Below, piece after piece: positions 1 to 5,936 of a stretch of DNA of 7,279 nucleotides. A program made the translations under genes and the position numbers. Positions within the stretch are counted from its first letter, which is position 1; every line of letters starts with the position of its first letter. The stretch comes from Bacteroidota bacterium (GTDB lineage Bacteria > Bacteroidota > Kryptoniia > Kryptoniales > JAKASW01). The notes beneath the pieces are model-generated. The model was not told the origin of the DNA. It saw only the letters and a program-made list of their open reading frames with translations, and did no database searches. The stretch spans positions 1 to 7,279 of the forward strand of contig JAJYOS010000318.1 of the NCBI GenBank assembly GCA_021796055.1. The letters are read 5' to 3'.

Positions 1-129
1 AACTTTCACCCACCCGCAATGACGTCCCACCGTCGCACATCGCGATTTCACCTCCCCGCATTGAACTTTCACCCACCCGCAATGACGTCCAACCGTCGCA
101 CATCGCGAATTTCGGACCTCACATTGGAC
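1..129. repeat. Two tandem copies of a 63-base unit
   Basis: Bases 1-45 recur at 64-108 with a single mismatch (C at 28, A at 91), giving a period of 63. The rest of the unit (46-66 versus 109-129) is only weakly conserved, about 12 of 21 bases, and both copies end in a CATTG-like stretch. Inside each unit a shorter echo is visible: 46-64 resembles the opening 19 bases of the conserved block at 4-22 and 67-85. The array touches the left edge, so more copies may lie outside. On the minus strand each conserved block runs into a TGA in the same frame. There are no evenly sized unique spacers as in a CRISPR array and no transposase. It is best described as a short intergenic tandem repeat of unknown role. 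Confidence 0.8.
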
Positions 130-359
130 TCTGGGAAGTTCGCGGACTGGAGTAACCTGCTCACACTATTCTTTCCTCGGCTCGCAAACGGGGGTGAACT
201 CTTCACAAAGCACATTCAAGGATTCCCGATGCTCACACGAAGTTCTGCAGTGCGGGGTTTCGAGCGCGCAATAGGCTCTAATCAGATCCCAAACGGGATC
301 GACCCCTTTGGAATAAACATCCATCACCTCTCAATCCCCTGCATAAGGTCGAAAGCTAG
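130..359. other. Gene-free stretch with a small inverted repeat
   Basis: No convincing gene is seen here. A plus-strand frame stays open from base 19 to 390, but it starts inside the repeats and has no ribosome site or recognisable motif. A 52-codon minus-strand ATG frame overlaps it and is no better. The only structure is a perfect 6-bp inverted repeat at 285-300, GATCCC-AAAC-GGGATC, without a T-tract on either strand, so it is not a standard terminator. Together with the flanking tandem repeat, this stretch could belong to a dispersed intergenic repeat family, but that cannot be judged from one copy. Confidence 0.4.
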
Positions 360-533
360 CACATCTGGAGCTACTGGGAGTATTTACTAGAGTTCACATC
401 AGCTCAGAATGGATGTGTGGATGATATCGGCGCCGGCAATATTGAGAGACAAATCATGCGCCGCTCCCTCGTGGAGATCTATCAGCAGATGCCCTGGCTG
501 CAATCCCGCAAACCCGGCGCCCGATTGTCATAG
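360..533 (+). pseudogene. Possible 3' remnant of an unidentified gene
   Basis: An open plus-strand frame follows the TAG at 357-359 and ends at the TAG at 531-533, three bases before the end of the converging carboxyltransferase gene. The second half, from about 456, has protein-like character: residues read MRRSLVEIYQQMPWLQ and most codons end in G or C, as in the real genes here. It has no ribosome site and no credible start upstream. The preceding sequence is in a different frame. It may be the tail of a decayed or rearranged gene. I do not recognise the family, and chance remains a serious alternative for a frame this short. Confidence 0.22.
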
Positions 534-536
534 CTC

Positions 537-2099
537 TTAAAGAGGAATGTTGCCGTGCTTCTTCTTCGGGTTCGTGTCGACTTTCGACTCGAGCATCTCG
601 AACGAGCGGATGAGCTTCGCCCGCGTCTTGGCGGGTTCAATCACTTCGTCAATGTAGCCTCTCTCGGCCGCTATGTACGGGTTGGCAAATTTTGACGTGT
701 AATCCGAAATAAGTTTCGCTTCCATCTCGTCGCGGTCGGAAGCCTTCTCTATTTCCCTCTTGAAAATTATCTCGACCGCGCCCCTTGGTCCCATAACGGC
801 GATCTCTGCGGTAGGCCAGGCGAAGTTCATGTCGCCCCTGATATGCTTTGAGTTCATTACATCGTAGGCACCACCGTATGCCTTTCTCGTTATGACGGTG
901 ATCTTGGGGACCGTCGCCTCGCTGAAAGCGTACAGGAGCTTCGCGCCGTTTTTGATAATCCCTCGCCACTCCTGATCGGTACCTGGAAGGAACCCGGGCA
1001 CGTCCTCGAAAACGAGGAGCGGTACGTTGAACGCGTCACAGAAGCGGACGAACCTTGCCGCCTTTGTTGAGGCATCTATGTCAAGAACACCGGCGAGCAC
1101 GGCTGGCTGATTGGCGATAACTCCAACCGACCGACCATCAAGTCTTCCGAACCCGACGATTATGTTTTGAGCGTATAGCTCGTGAACTTCCGTAAATCTT
1201 CCGTCATCCACGATAAGTCTGATGACATCTTTCATGTCGTAAGGTCTTGTCGGGCTGTCGGGGATCAGTGTGTTGAGAGCTTCCTCCACCCTGTCCGGCC
1301 TATCGTTCGTCTTCAGGCGAGGGGGGTCCTCGCGATAATTTTGCGGCATATAAGAGAGAAGGTTCCTGATTCCCACGAGGCACTCCGCTTCACTTTCGCT
1401 GGCGAAATGCGCCACGCCGCTCTTTGTCGCGTGCGTCACCGCGCCGCCAAGTTCCTCGAACGAAACATCTTCGTGAGTGACGGTCTTGACGACGTTCGGG
1501 CCGGTAACGAACATGTAGCTTGTGTTCTTCACCATGAAGATGAAATCGGTGATCGCGGGCGAATAGACTGCACCGCCGGCCGACGGTCCCATGACGGCTG
1601 AGATTTGCGGCACCACGCCGCTCGCGAGTGTATTTTTTAGAAAAATATCGGCATATCCGCCGAGCGAGACGACCCCCTCCTGGATTCTCGCGCCGCCGGA
1701 ATCGTTAAGTCCGATAACGGGCGCCCCCATCTTCATCGCCATATCCATGATTTTGCAAATCTTCTCTGCGTGAGCTTCCGAAAGCGAGCCCCCAAACACA
1801 GTGAAGTCCTGGCTGTACACGAATACCAGCCTTCCATCGATCTTCCCGTAACCTGTCACGACACCGTCGCCGGGAAATCGTTGCTTCTCAAGGCCAAAGT
1901 CATGGGATCTATGCTTGACGAACATGTCGAGTTCTGTAAATGACCCCTCGTCGAGAAGTATCTCAAGCCGCTCGCGCGCCGTCAGTTTTCCCTTCTTGTG
2001 TTGCTCCTCCACCCGCTTCGCGCCACCGCCGGCCTTGGCCTCTTCACTTAGTTTCCTAAGTTCTTCGAGCCGCCTTGATTCTTCAGTCTTGTCTTTCAT
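537..2099 (-). CDS. pccB: Acyl-CoA carboxylase carboxyltransferase (beta) subunit, propionyl-CoA/methylmalonyl-CoA type
   Basis: This cytosolic enzyme subunit moves a carboxyl group between biotin and an acyl-CoA, most likely interconverting propionyl-CoA and (S)-methylmalonyl-CoA. It is homologous to PccB and to the alpha subunit (MmdA) of methylmalonyl-CoA decarboxylase. With the start at 2099 it has 520 residues, the usual length for the family. The N-terminal crotonase-fold half shows [11 protein letters not shown] (about 133-143) and the oxyanion-type motif GPSAGGAVY (about 171-179). The C-terminal half shows [11 protein letters not shown] (364-374), [11 protein letters not shown] (405-415) and [17 protein letters not shown] (428-444). 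The protein ends in the typical KKHGNIPL. The start at 2099 is chosen because AAGGA lies ten bases upstream (2110-2114). An in-frame ATG at 2165 would add 22 residues but lacks a ribosome site. No biotin carboxylase, biotin carrier or epimerase gene is adjacent, so partners must be encoded elsewhere. Acetyl-CoA or another acyl-CoA as substrate cannot be excluded. Confidence 0.95.
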   Translation of the reverse strand: MKDKTEESRRLEELRKLSEEAKAGGGAKRVEEQHKKGKLTARERLEILLDEGSFTELDMFVKHRSHDFGLEKQRFPGDGVVTGYGKIDGRLVFVYSQDFTVFGGSLSEAHAEKICKIMDMAMKMGAPVIGLNDSGGARIQEGVVSLGGYADIFLKNTLASGVVPQISAVMGPSAGGAVYSPAITDFIFMVKNTSYMFVTGPNVVKTVTHEDVSFEELGGAVTHATKSGVAHFASESEAECLVGIRNLLSYMPQNYREDPPRLKTNDRPDRVEEALNTLIPDSPTRPYDMKDVIRLIVDDGRFTEVHELYAQNIIVGFGRLDGRSVGVIANQPAVLAGVLDIDASTKAARFVRFCDAFNVPLLVFEDVPGFLPGTDQEWRGIIKNGAKLLYAFSEATVPKITVITRKAYGGAYDVMNSKHIRGDMNFAWPTAEIAVMGPRGAVEIIFKREIEKASDRDEMEAKLISDYTSKFANPYIAAERGYIDEVIEPAKTRAKLIRSFEMLESKVDTNPKKKHGNIPL

Positions 2100-2109
2100 G
2101 TCACAACCA

Positions 2110-2114
2110 TCCTT
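2110..2114 (-). promoter_or_regulatory. Ribosome binding site that fixes the carboxyltransferase start
   Basis: AAGGA on the minus strand sits ten bases before the ATG at 2097-2099. The spacing is slightly long but workable. The alternative ATG at 2163-2165 has no purine-rich site before it, so this site argues for the shorter 520-residue protein. Confidence 0.6.
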
Positions 2115-2127
2115 AAGATTTGGTTTA

Positions 2128-2157
2128 CTTTCTCCGCGAAATCGGCTGCAGAGAAAG
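2128..2157 (-). promoter_or_regulatory. Leader hairpin upstream of the carboxyltransferase gene
   Basis: Arms CTTTCTCTGC and GCGGAGAAAG on the minus strand can form a 10-bp stem (nine Watson-Crick pairs and one G-U) around a ten-base loop. It lies 28 bases upstream of the chosen start and 13 bases upstream of the ribosome site. No T-tract follows, so it is not an intrinsic terminator. It could be an mRNA leader structure or, as DNA, a regulator site. A shorter palindrome, ATTCA-CA-TGAAT, lies just beyond it at 2164-2175. The pairing is directly visible; any regulatory role is inference. Confidence 0.4.
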
Positions 2158-2214
2158 CGATTCATTCACATGAATAACGCTGCTATGCCGACTTGTTCAC
2201 TCTCTTTGTGAGGA

Positions 2215-2831
2215 TTAATTGAATTTGAGATTCTTGGTAAAGTCATAATGCTCGGTGAAGAGGAACGAAAACTGTCTTTTATTAAGCCCCTGGATGCGCG
2301 CGCAATTGCGGCTCCGGGAATGATACAGTATCAACTTGCCATAGAACTTCTGTTGCGGATGATACATCACCGACACGTGGAAGAGATTCGTTGACTGGAC
2401 CGTTCAGGCTCATTGTAGCCTGTGGCCACCATTATGTTCGTATCTGTAATCCATGGTATCGTGTAAGGCCCGTATAAGTTCTGGCTTCCATGTTCCAGAT
2501 GCAACGCCTCAAATCCGACTTTCAACGAATTTAATAGCCAGTGAGAAAGTCTCGGTTCAAAGTTCCGGAAGTCGTCTCCCCGCGAACCCGCTTCCGGATA
2601 GTCCCTCGGAAGGAGCCTTTCAAAGCCCTACCATTCGATGAGTGGCTTCGCAACTTCGCTTCGTGTATGCGGTTTGAAACCATGGCTCATGTCGAGGAAG
2701 CAGCTCCGATTTTGCAGCACCTGTAACAAGCTGTACGTTCGGTCATCGGCCAGGATCGAGCATTCATCTCGCGGGCAAGAGGAAGAGGCTGTCATTAGTA
2801 CGATAACACAAACAACGATTACTAGCTACAT
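2215..2831 (-). pseudogene. Decayed gene for a small exported protein (unidentified)
   Basis: A strong ribosome site, AAGGAG at 2836-2841, precedes an ATG at 2829-2831, but the second codon is TAG (2826-2828). The same frame then reads a signal-like hydrophobic segment, LVIVVCVIVLMTASSSC, ending in a cysteine that could be a loose lipobox. It stays open to a second TAG at 2628-2630 and continues for 86 codons to a TGA at 2367-2369. A different minus-strand frame, open from 2403 to the TAA at 2215-2217, carries a 63-codon tail with alternating strand-like pattern (LFHVSVMYHPQQKFYGKLIL) and the end LKFN. The simplest reading is one gene of about 205 codons with two nonsense changes and one frameshift near 2370-2403. 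It may be an exported or beta-rich envelope protein. I do not recognise a family, and chance open frames are possible at this length. Confidence 0.42.
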
Positions 2832-2998
2832 CTAACTCCTTAGAATAGCGAAAGTAGGACGTGCAGACCTCGGAAACGGCGACTGGGTAAAGGAGGACAT
2901 GCGAGTCAGCCCTATCGACTCTTGATAAATATTTGAATGGATTTAGGAGAAATGATTGCGTGCTGCCGAGGCGTCCATAACAACGCCCAAGAGATTAT
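2832..2998. other. Intergenic stretch between the OmpA-type gene and the decayed gene
   Basis: No gene is supported. Two short plus-strand reading frames follow purine-rich sites (ATG at 2899 with 8 codons, ATG at 2952 with 18 codons), but both look accidental. A 5-bp inverted repeat (GGCGT/ACGCC, 2970-2987) lies just beyond the OmpA-type gene stop on the minus strand. It lacks a T-tract, so I do not call it a terminator. Confidence 0.45.
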
Positions 2999-3601
2999 TC
3001 AGCGATAGATAATCACGTCTGTGCGTCGGTTGTCAGCCCTGCCGGCTGCAGTGCTGTTTGACGCTATTGGCTTACTGGATCCGTTTGCCACGAGAGATAT
3101 TTCGCCGAGCGGCACGTCGAGACGAACCGAGAGTGAATCGGCGACGCGCTTGGCCCTCTGTTTCGAAAGCCTCAAGTTGTACCATGGCGCTCCTATCGAA
3201 TCGGCGTTCCCTTCAACGAGTATATGAATGCCTCCCGCCCCGCGCTCTCTTACGAGGTATTGGATCCTGTCGAAAATACAGTAGACGTTTTTATTTATGT
3301 GAAACTTATTGAATGCGAAATATATACGTATCGGAGAGTTCAGCTTCGCTTCCTGTACAGATCCCTCCGCAGGCGCTGCCATTTTAGGCGTTGTTTTAGC
3401 AACCTCTTTGGGACCAGCAATGACCTCGTTATTTTCCTGAGGCATCCGGGCGGAAGTCACCGTGGAAGGTTCTCGCATTGAAGTACGGCTCTGAGATTCC
3501 TTGGCGGTAGGCTTAAACTCAAAAAAAAGAAAGAGCAAGGCACCAAGGACAATCATCGCAATCAGCACCTTGCCACCGGGTTGGATTTTTACACGCGCCA
3601 T
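2999..3601 (-). CDS. Membrane-anchored OmpA-family peptidoglycan-binding protein
   Basis: This 200-residue protein probably tethers the envelope to peptidoglycan. Residues 11-28 form one hydrophobic segment after a basic N-terminus. There is no lipobox cysteine or obvious signal-peptidase site, so it looks like an uncleaved inner-membrane anchor. A Pro/Thr/Ala/Glu-rich linker (about 30-88) leads to an OmpA C-terminal domain (about 90-200). In that domain the motif NLRLSKQRAKRV (142-153) and the end NRRTDVII (191-198) are canonical. Asp134 and Arg149 match the pair that contacts diaminopimelate in characterised OmpA domains. The coiled-coil gene ends 68 bases upstream on the same strand, so the two may be co-transcribed. 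No strong ribosome site precedes the ATG; the leader is A-rich, which is common in this group. The domain call is firm, the exact role is not. Confidence 0.88.
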   Translation of the reverse strand: MARVKIQPGGKVLIAMIVLGALLFLFFEFKPTAKESQSRTSMREPSTVTSARMPQENNEVIAGPKEVAKTTPKMAAPAEGSVQEAKLNSPIRIYFAFNKFHINKNVYCIFDRIQYLVRERGAGGIHILVEGNADSIGAPWYNLRLSKQRAKRVADSLSVRLDVPLGEISLVANGSSKPIASNSTAAGRADNRRTDVIIYR

Positions 3602-3669
3602 ATATCAGAGTTTTTTAGTGGGACCGCACGTCCATACCTGCCGAGCAATCGCAAATTCAAATCCTGAGA

Positions 3670-4338
3670 TCAGCTCTCGGATGGAGTTGAGGGGGTCCTT
3701 CTCCGTCTGGGGCTGTGGGATTGGTCAGCGACATCCTGAGGAACGAAATATTGCAGGACACTCGACAGGCGCTGTTCTTCCTTCTCCTTCTCCTCCTGCC
3801 ATGCCTGGAATTTGTCGCGAGCCTCTTTGACGGAATTATTGTTATCTTCCATCTTCTCGCGTATCTCGTTGAAAATCCTTTCCATCTCTTCCTGGAGGCG
3901 TTTGTTCTCTTCGCTCTTCTTTTGTTCCATCTCGCGCAAACGTCTCTCTTCGATCTTCTCGAACTGAGTCAGAGCCTTGTCGCGCTTGACCGCGTCCTGA
4001 ATGACGTCTTCCGCCGGTATACGCAGCGCTTCGAGCGCGACCATAAGGGCGCTCCTCTTTATTTCACTCGAGGCGCCTTTGAGATGTGAGCTTTTCAAGA
4101 GCTCTTCGGCACGGTACACGGAAAAAGCGTTTACGGGCTCCTTGATTCCGAAAGCCTGATATATCGCTTCGAAGCTCGGAAGCTCTTCACCTACGCGCGC
4201 TACAGGCTGTTCGAGCTGCGGCTCGCCGATCTCCACGCGCGAAGGTTGTTGTGCTTGAGTTGGCTCCACAGCCTCTTCAACTTTTTTATCTTCGTCTTCA
4301 ACTGATACGAATACGTTGTACCATTTTTTTTCCGCCAT
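3670..4338 (-). CDS. Charged coiled-coil protein of unknown function
   Basis: I do not recognise a family with confidence. The 222-residue product starts MAEKKWYNVFVSVEDEDKK, followed by a Glu/Pro/Gln-rich linker (about 20-52). A compact helical region follows (about 53-117, containing SFEAIYQAFGI), then a long Glu/Lys/Arg-rich coiled coil (about 118-196), and a basic Ser/Pro tail with RRRR near 211-214. There is no signal peptide or membrane segment, so a cytoplasmic location is likely. The ATG at 4336-4338 is chosen because GGAGGT lies directly upstream. An in-frame TTG at 4389 would add 17 residues but falls on a putative -35 box. The OmpA-type anchor gene follows after 68 bases, suggesting a joint envelope-related task. 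That link is inference from position only. Confidence 0.8.
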   Translation of the reverse strand: MAEKKWYNVFVSVEDEDKKVEEAVEPTQAQQPSRVEIGEPQLEQPVARVGEELPSFEAIYQAFGIKEPVNAFSVYRAEELLKSSHLKGASSEIKRSALMVALEALRIPAEDVIQDAVKRDKALTQFEKIEERRLREMEQKKSEENKRLQEEMERIFNEIREKMEDNNNSVKEARDKFQAWQEEKEKEEQRLSSVLQYFVPQDVADQSHSPRRRRTPSTPSES

Positions 4339-4341
4339 ATT

Positions 4342-4347
4342 ACCTCC
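4342..4347 (-). promoter_or_regulatory. Strong ribosome binding site of the coiled-coil gene
   Basis: GGAGGT on the minus strand matches the anti-Shine-Dalgarno sequence over six bases and sits three bases before the ATG at 4336-4338. It supports this ATG over the upstream TTG at 4389. Confidence 0.7.
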
Positions 4348-4360
4348 AAAAATTCTAACC

Positions 4361-4389
4361 AATTTAGAAGCGAACTGACTCTTAATCAA
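4361..4389 (-). promoter_or_regulatory. Possible sigma70-type promoter for the coiled-coil/OmpA genes
   Basis: On the minus strand TTGATT (4384-4389) and TAAATT (4361-4366) are separated by 17 bases. Each matches four of six positions of the general -35 and -10 consensus. It lies between the SusCD terminator and the GGAGGT ribosome site, where a promoter is expected, and would give a leader of about 15-20 bases. The Bacteroidota-specific -7 motif is not seen here, so the call is tentative. Confidence 0.35.
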
Positions 4390-4435
4390 GGATTTGAGTC
4401 AAAAAAAGTGCGACGGGTAATCGGACCTAAATCAT

Positions 4436-4475
4436 CAAAAACAAAAATCCCGCGCCGCTGTAAGCGGCACGGGAT
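4436..4475 (-). terminator. Rho-independent terminator of the susCD operon
   Basis: On the minus strand a GC-rich stem, ATCCCG and GCCGC pairing with GCGGC and CGGGAT around one mismatch and a five-base loop (4447-4475), is followed directly by TTTTTGTTTTT (down to about 4437). It begins 35 bases after the SusD-like stop codon. The plus strand lacks a comparable T-tract, so termination is directed at minus-strand transcripts. It separates the SusCD unit from the coiled-coil/OmpA unit. Confidence 0.9.
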
Positions 4476-4510
4476 GAATTTTAAGCCGGCAGTGGACCGA
4501 GGCTCACTTC

Positions 4511-5923
4511 TTAGTACGTCGAAGTAAGTGCCGGGTCAGCTACCGAGTTGACTGTGGTCTTCTTGAACAAGTCGCCGGAAGTTTGCGCCGGAGTGTTCGG
4601 ATTGGCAGTCAGTTCATTAGTCGGATAGAAGAACCGCTGCGGGAAATCAGCACCGTGCGTCGGCGTGAGCTTAACCGTTTGGCTGCCTGAAGTGTAAACG
4701 ATCTGATAATTGATCCTCCTCAGGAAATTGAAGAGTTCAACCTGCGGGAAGAGAGACATATACTCTTCGTTCCAGATTGTTTGCAGAAGAGCGGGCTGAG
4801 TCGCGACAGCGGCCTCAGTGCCTGCGTACGTCGCGGTAGAGTCTCCGAACGCGTTGTTGTTGTAAGTAATCGCGTTGTTCAGGTAAGTGACCGCGCTGCT
4901 CAATTTGCCTTCTCTCGCGTATGCTTCAGCGATCAACAGGTTGGTTTCAGAAGCCCTGAAGATCGGGAACTGCGCAGTCGCAGAAAAGCCCTTGCTGTAG
5001 TTAAGATCTACCGGGCTTGCCGACGTATCGAAGTAGTAGTTCAGTTGGGCGCTGTCACCGTAAGCTTCGAGCATAGGTATCATGAAGCTCTTGCTTGCGT
5101 CGATGTAGCCGCTTCTGTCGTACACTCCGAAGGAATACCAGAGGTTCATATCGCCGTTGTAGGTACCGGTAGTATGGAGGAAAGTCAAGTCCTCTGAACC
5201 ATCGGTGGCGGTAATTCCCTTCTGTGCCCACGCGATCACGTTGTCGAGATCGGCGGTGGAATATTTATCGTAGCGTGCCATCTGCATTTCGAACTGAGCC
5301 TTCGCAGTATAAGCCGCTTCCAGCCATTCCTTGGCGCTTCCGCCGGAGCTGAAGATATCGTCGGACAGATTCGCGTCGTTTGCGGTAAGCAGCGCGATAC
5401 CTGTATCCAGGGTAGCCTGAACTTCGCTGTACACCTGGATCTGGGGGTCGAACTTCGGCGTCGTTGTTACCTTAGGCTCGGCTGCCTGAGAGTAAGGGAC
5501 CGCACCCCATAGCGCAGTGATGTTTCCAATTTGAATTCCCTCGAGGATTTTTGCCGCTCCCTCAAGGTTCTTCTGCCCATTGGCCGCCGCTTCCTGCTGA
5601 CAAAGGCGAAGGTTATATATGACGCTGTTGTAGGCATTCGCCCAATCGTTAGCATAGTCCTGGGCCGAAGTCTGGTAGTTGTAATAGCCCTGGAACTGCC
5701 TTGATGAACCTGTAGCTGCCTGTCCCCACATAGAAGCCATTTGCGAAGGGAAGCCTTCCATGAATTCATCGAAGGTTCCTTCCGATCCGGCGAATAGTTG
5801 TGGAGCAGGTGCACTCGTAGCGCCGTACGGGTTCGTAGAGTAGCCCTTCATAAACGATGTGCAACCGACGAGGGCCACGCCGAAAAACGCCAGTACTGCG
5901 ACGTATGTTAAACTTTTCTTCAT
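4511..5923 (-). CDS. SusD/RagB-type nutrient-binding outer-membrane lipoprotein (SusD-like_2 group)
   Basis: This surface lipoprotein captures a nutrient, typically an oligosaccharide or peptide, and closes over the partner SusC channel. The 470-residue protein opens with a lipoprotein signal, KSLTYVAVLAFFGVALVGC, with the lipidated cysteine at residue 21. Family landmarks follow in order: an STNPYGATS start (29-37), WGAVPYSQA (139-147), FRASETNLLIAEAY (322-335), a helix with IWNEEYMSLFPQVELFNFLRR (383-403), and FPQRFFYPTNELTANP (427-442). The length is normal for the SusD-like_2 type. Where relatives often have GDVPYSE, this protein has GAVPYSQ. A GGGAG ribosome site (5928-5932) lies four bases before the ATG, and the SusC-like stop is 13 bases upstream, so the two are translated from one message. 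No glycosidase, peptidase or sensor gene is in view, so the substrate cannot be deduced. Confidence 0.93.
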   Translation of the reverse strand: MKKSLTYVAVLAFFGVALVGCTSFMKGYSTNPYGATSAPAPQLFAGSEGTFDEFMEGFPSQMASMWGQAATGSSRQFQGYYNYQTSAQDYANDWANAYNSVIYNLRLCQQEAAANGQKNLEGAAKILEGIQIGNITALWGAVPYSQAAEPKVTTTPKFDPQIQVYSEVQATLDTGIALLTANDANLSDDIFSSGGSAKEWLEAAYTAKAQFEMQMARYDKYSTADLDNVIAWAQKGITATDGSEDLTFLHTTGTYNGDMNLWYSFGVYDRSGYIDASKSFMIPMLEAYGDSAQLNYYFDTSASPVDLNYSKGFSATAQFPIFRASETNLLIAEAYAREGKLSSAVTYLNNAITYNNNAFGDSTATYAGTEAAVATQPALLQTIWNEEYMSLFPQVELFNFLRRINYQIVYTSGSQTVKLTPTHGADFPQRFFYPTNELTANPNTPAQTSGDLFKKTTVNSVADPALTSTY

Positions 5924-5936
5924 ATTGCTCCCTTTC

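Noticed and set aside
1..129. Possible CRISPR array
   Set aside because: Only two copies, the between-copy segments are related to each other and to the repeat itself, and there are no cas genes.
19..390. 123-codon plus-strand open frame
   Set aside because: It starts inside the first tandem repeat, repeats part of its own N-terminus because of that repeat, lacks a ribosome site and shows no recognisable motif. It is treated as non-coding.
2100..2165. N-terminal 22-residue extension of the carboxyltransferase from the ATG at 2165
   Set aside because: No ribosome site precedes that ATG, the extra residues are unlike the family, and the leader hairpin lies in this stretch. The start at 2099 gives the usual length.
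2453..2835. Three overlapping plus-strand open frames of 61-65 codons
   Set aside because: They overlap each other in different frames and have no ribosome sites. The minus strand offers a better account with a ribosome site and a signal-like segment.
2891..2925. AAAGGAGG followed by ATG and an 8-codon frame on the plus strand
   Set aside because: Spacing from the ribosome-like site to ATG is only two bases, the frame is tiny, and nothing follows it in a way that suggests a leader peptide.
2970..2987. GGCGT/ACGCC hairpin after the OmpA-type gene
   Set aside because: Only five base pairs and no T-tract on the minus strand, so not a convincing terminator.
2952..3008. 18-codon plus-strand frame after AGGAG
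   Set aside because: Too short to support, runs into the end of the OmpA-type gene, and has no distinctive composition.
3715..4089. Plus-strand open frame predicting a very hydrophobic, membrane-like protein
   Set aside because: It is the antisense image of the coiled-coil gene: Glu/Lys-rich codons read backwards give Leu/Phe/Ser. No ribosome site is present and the minus-strand gene explains the sequence.
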